Assembly (NCBI GenBank): GCA_047639615.1
Contig: JBLIOL010000263.1
Span: 1-8,123 of the forward strand
DNA: 8,123 nucleotides
Direction: 5' to 3'
From: CAYWNK01 sp047639615
GTDB lineage: Bacteria; Planctomycetota; UBA1135; GCA-002686595
The notes below the pieces were generated by a model. It saw only the letters and a program-made list of their open reading frames with translations, was not told the DNA's origin and searched no databases. Of the stretch, positions 7,153 to 8,123 are shown piece after piece (the stretch's first letter is position 1; the number at the start of each line of letters is the position of its first letter). The translations under genes were made by a program, and so were the position numbers.

Positions 7153-7812
7153 ATGGCTGAGGATTACGCCGGGGCTATCAGCCCTCTACAGCAGGCCGTC
7201 GAAACCGTTCAACCACTGGCCGAGGAACTCTGGGCTAGCTTGGCCGGCGTCAAGGGACGCACGGCAACCACACGCATCCTGTTCACGTCGGCGGAGTCCG
7301 GCGCGGGCACCAGTGTGATCACGGCCGCATGCGGCATGGGTTTGGCGCGCAACCTGCGTCAGGAAGTGACCGTGGTGGAAGCGCACTTGGCACGTCCGTC
7401 CTTGGCGACCTACTTGGGCTTGCCCGGGGTGCCCGGCCTCTCCGACATGCTGGTGGGGCGTGCGCAATTGGCCGCATCGCGCTATCAGGTGCCCGGCTGT
7501 CCGAGCCTCTTTGGCTTGCCGGCGGGTTCCGCGCGGCCGGCCGTAGCGGGCGAGTTCGCCGACGAGCGCGCGCGCGAATTGTTCGAGTCCATCGGCAACC
7601 TTGGGCGCTATGTACTCTTCGATACGCCTTCGGTAGTGGATCACCCCGAGGTGCTCTCCCTGTTGCCGCAGGTGGATGCAGTGGTGCTCGTGCTGCGCGC
7701 GCGCAGCACGGCCAAGAGCAAGGCCAGCAAGGCCGTGAAGCTGATCGAAGAGGCCGGCGGCAACCTGCTGGGCAGCGTGCTCAACCGCTTCAAGCCCGAC
7801 GGCCCCTTCTAG
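7153..7812 (+). CDS. BY-kinase/CpsD-like P-loop protein with degenerate Walker motifs (probable pseudokinase)
   Basis: The predicted product is a 219-residue cytoplasmic protein with the fold pattern of bacterial tyrosine kinases (Wzc C-domain, CpsD, CapB). Motif order is preserved: SAESGAGTS (46-54) at the Walker A site, VVEAHLARPSL (74-84) at Walker A', the PGLSDML segment (94-100), VLFDTPS (154-160) at Walker B, and a final LGSVLNRF strand. Key residues differ from active BY-kinases. The Walker A lysine is Thr53 (GAGTS instead of GxGKS), and the usual DAD of Walker A' is EAH (76-78). The Walker B Asp157 remains. The C-terminus ends NRFKPDGPF with no tyrosine cluster. It probably binds the Wzz-like protein as a regulatory partner without phosphotransfer. 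The start is ATG 7153, one base after the upstream stop, so translation is very likely coupled. Paralogy with MinD/ParA ATPases is less likely, given the Wzz neighbour. Confidence 0.8.
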   Translation: MAEDYAGAISPLQQAVETVQPLAEELWASLAGVKGRTATTRILFTSAESGAGTSVITAACGMGLARNLRQEVTVVEAHLARPSLATYLGLPGVPGLSDMLVGRAQLAASRYQVPGCPSLFGLPAGSARPAVAGEFADERARELFESIGNLGRYVLFDTPSVVDHPEVLSLLPQVDAVVLVLRARSTAKSKASKAVKLIEEAGGNLLGSVLNRFKPDGPF

Positions 7813-7865
7813 TTCAGACGAGCCACGGGGGACATGGCTGCAGGACAGCTCTGGTCCGACGGCGC

Positions 7866-7880
7866 CCGGCCGCAGGCCGG
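7866..7880. terminator. Hairpin CCGGCC-GCA-GGCCGG in the convergent intergenic region
   Basis: A perfect 6-bp GC stem with a 3-nt loop lies 53 bp after the stop of the P-loop protein gene. No T tract follows on either strand, so Rho-independent termination is uncertain. Its stem is identical to that at 7959-7973. Confidence 0.4.
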
Positions 7881-7958
7881 ATGCTGGCGATGGGAGGGTC
7901 GGGGGTGGAGGGGAGCGCAGAGGCGGTCCGCTGGTGCTGAGGGTTGGGCGCGCCGGAG

Positions 7959-7973
7959 CCGGCCTCTGGCCGG
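7959..7973. terminator. Second hairpin CCGGCC-TCT-GGCCGG in the convergent intergenic region
   Basis: This has the same 6-bp stem as the hairpin at 7866-7880 with a different 3-nt loop. It lies 32 bp beyond the 3' end of the convergent minus-strand gene. The pair, one near each gene end, fits a role in stopping convergent transcription, but a T tract is missing. Confidence 0.4.
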
Positions 7974-7982
7974 GGGGCACAC

Positions 7983-8003
7983 ACGGGCGCACGGGCGCAC
8001 GGG
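7983..8003. repeat. Short 8-bp tandem repeat, about 2.6 copies
   Basis: The unit ACGGGCGC occurs at 7983-7990 and 7991-7998, followed by a partial copy ACGGG at 7999-8003. It lies immediately beyond the stop of the minus-strand gene. It may be a simple slippage repeat. Confidence 0.5.
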
Positions 8004-8005
8004 GC

Positions 8006-8123
8006 TTAGGCGCGGAGGTAGCAGCCTGGGTAGATGTCTGGGTGAGCCTGACGTAGGGCGACCTTGGCCAGGCCGTAGAAGTAGTTCACCAGGACCACGG
8101 GCCAGTCGCCGATGGGGACGTCC
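8006..8123 (-). CDS. 3' end of an unidentified gene (partial)
   Basis: Reading the minus strand from the window edge, 39 in-frame codons end at a TAA (8008-8006). The peptide begins DVPIGDWPVVLVNYFYGLAK and ends HPDIYPGCYLRA. It has balanced, protein-like composition with hydrophobic and aromatic patterning (VVLVNYFYGLAKVAL), and no stop before the edge. I do not recognise the family. The start and most of the gene lie outside the window. It is convergent with the export operon, so it is not part of that transcript. Confidence that this is coding rests on the composition and the clean end beside a hairpin-bearing intergenic region. Confidence 0.55.
   Translation of the reverse strand, partial: DVPIGDWPVVLVNYFYGLAKVALRQAHPDIYPGCYLRA

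Noticed and set aside
1..8123. CRISPR array, insertion sequence, integrase or phage gene
   Set aside because: No regularly spaced repeats, no transposase or integrase motifs and no flanking target duplications are visible.

Overview
The window is about 8.1 kb of GC-rich bacterial chromosome. Few starts have a clear Shine-Dalgarno sequence. It encodes lipoproteins, a bacterial CRTAC1-type FG-GAP protein fused to a thioredoxin domain, and Wza/Wzz/BY-kinase-type export genes, so the organism is Gram-negative. The mix resembles Planctomycetota or a similar marine or soil lineage, but the sequence alone cannot fix the taxon.

Layout. Positions 1-123 hold no gene but an imperfect palindromic element. 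An NAD(P)-binding atypical short-chain dehydrogenase/epimerase runs on the minus strand (124-918). Diverging from it on the plus strand are a small DUF445 membrane protein (997-1605) and then a large lipoprotein gene (1642-4623). That gene is interrupted by one in-frame TGA at 3418-3420. A polysaccharide-export operon follows on the plus strand: a Wza-like outer-membrane lipoprotein (4767-5453), a Wzz-like chain-length/co-polymerase protein (5508-7151), and a degenerate BY-kinase-like P-loop protein (7153-7812). The window ends with a convergent intergenic region carrying two near-identical hairpins, then the 3' end of an unidentified minus-strand gene (8006 to beyond 8123).

The main discovery candidate is the 1642-4623 gene. 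The TGA splits what would usually be called two genes: an FG-GAP lipoprotein, and a UnbV plus thioredoxin protein. The two halves are in the same frame, with no spacer and no convincing second start, and the CRTAC1-type fold continues across the codon. A 9-bp hairpin follows directly; its 5-nt loop begins 17 nt after the TGA and has G as its second base, which is the geometry of a bacterial SECIS element. TGA is a normal stop elsewhere in the window. The best reading is a selenocysteine-containing, surface-anchored FG-GAP/UnbV/TlpA-like redox protein, a family I do not know as a described selenoprotein.

In the export operon, the Wza-like protein would form the outer-membrane exit, the Wzz-like protein the periplasm-spanning inner-membrane oligomer, and the P-loop protein its cytoplasmic partner. 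The last protein lacks the Walker A lysine, the Walker A' aspartates and a tyrosine tail, so it is probably a pseudokinase-like regulator.
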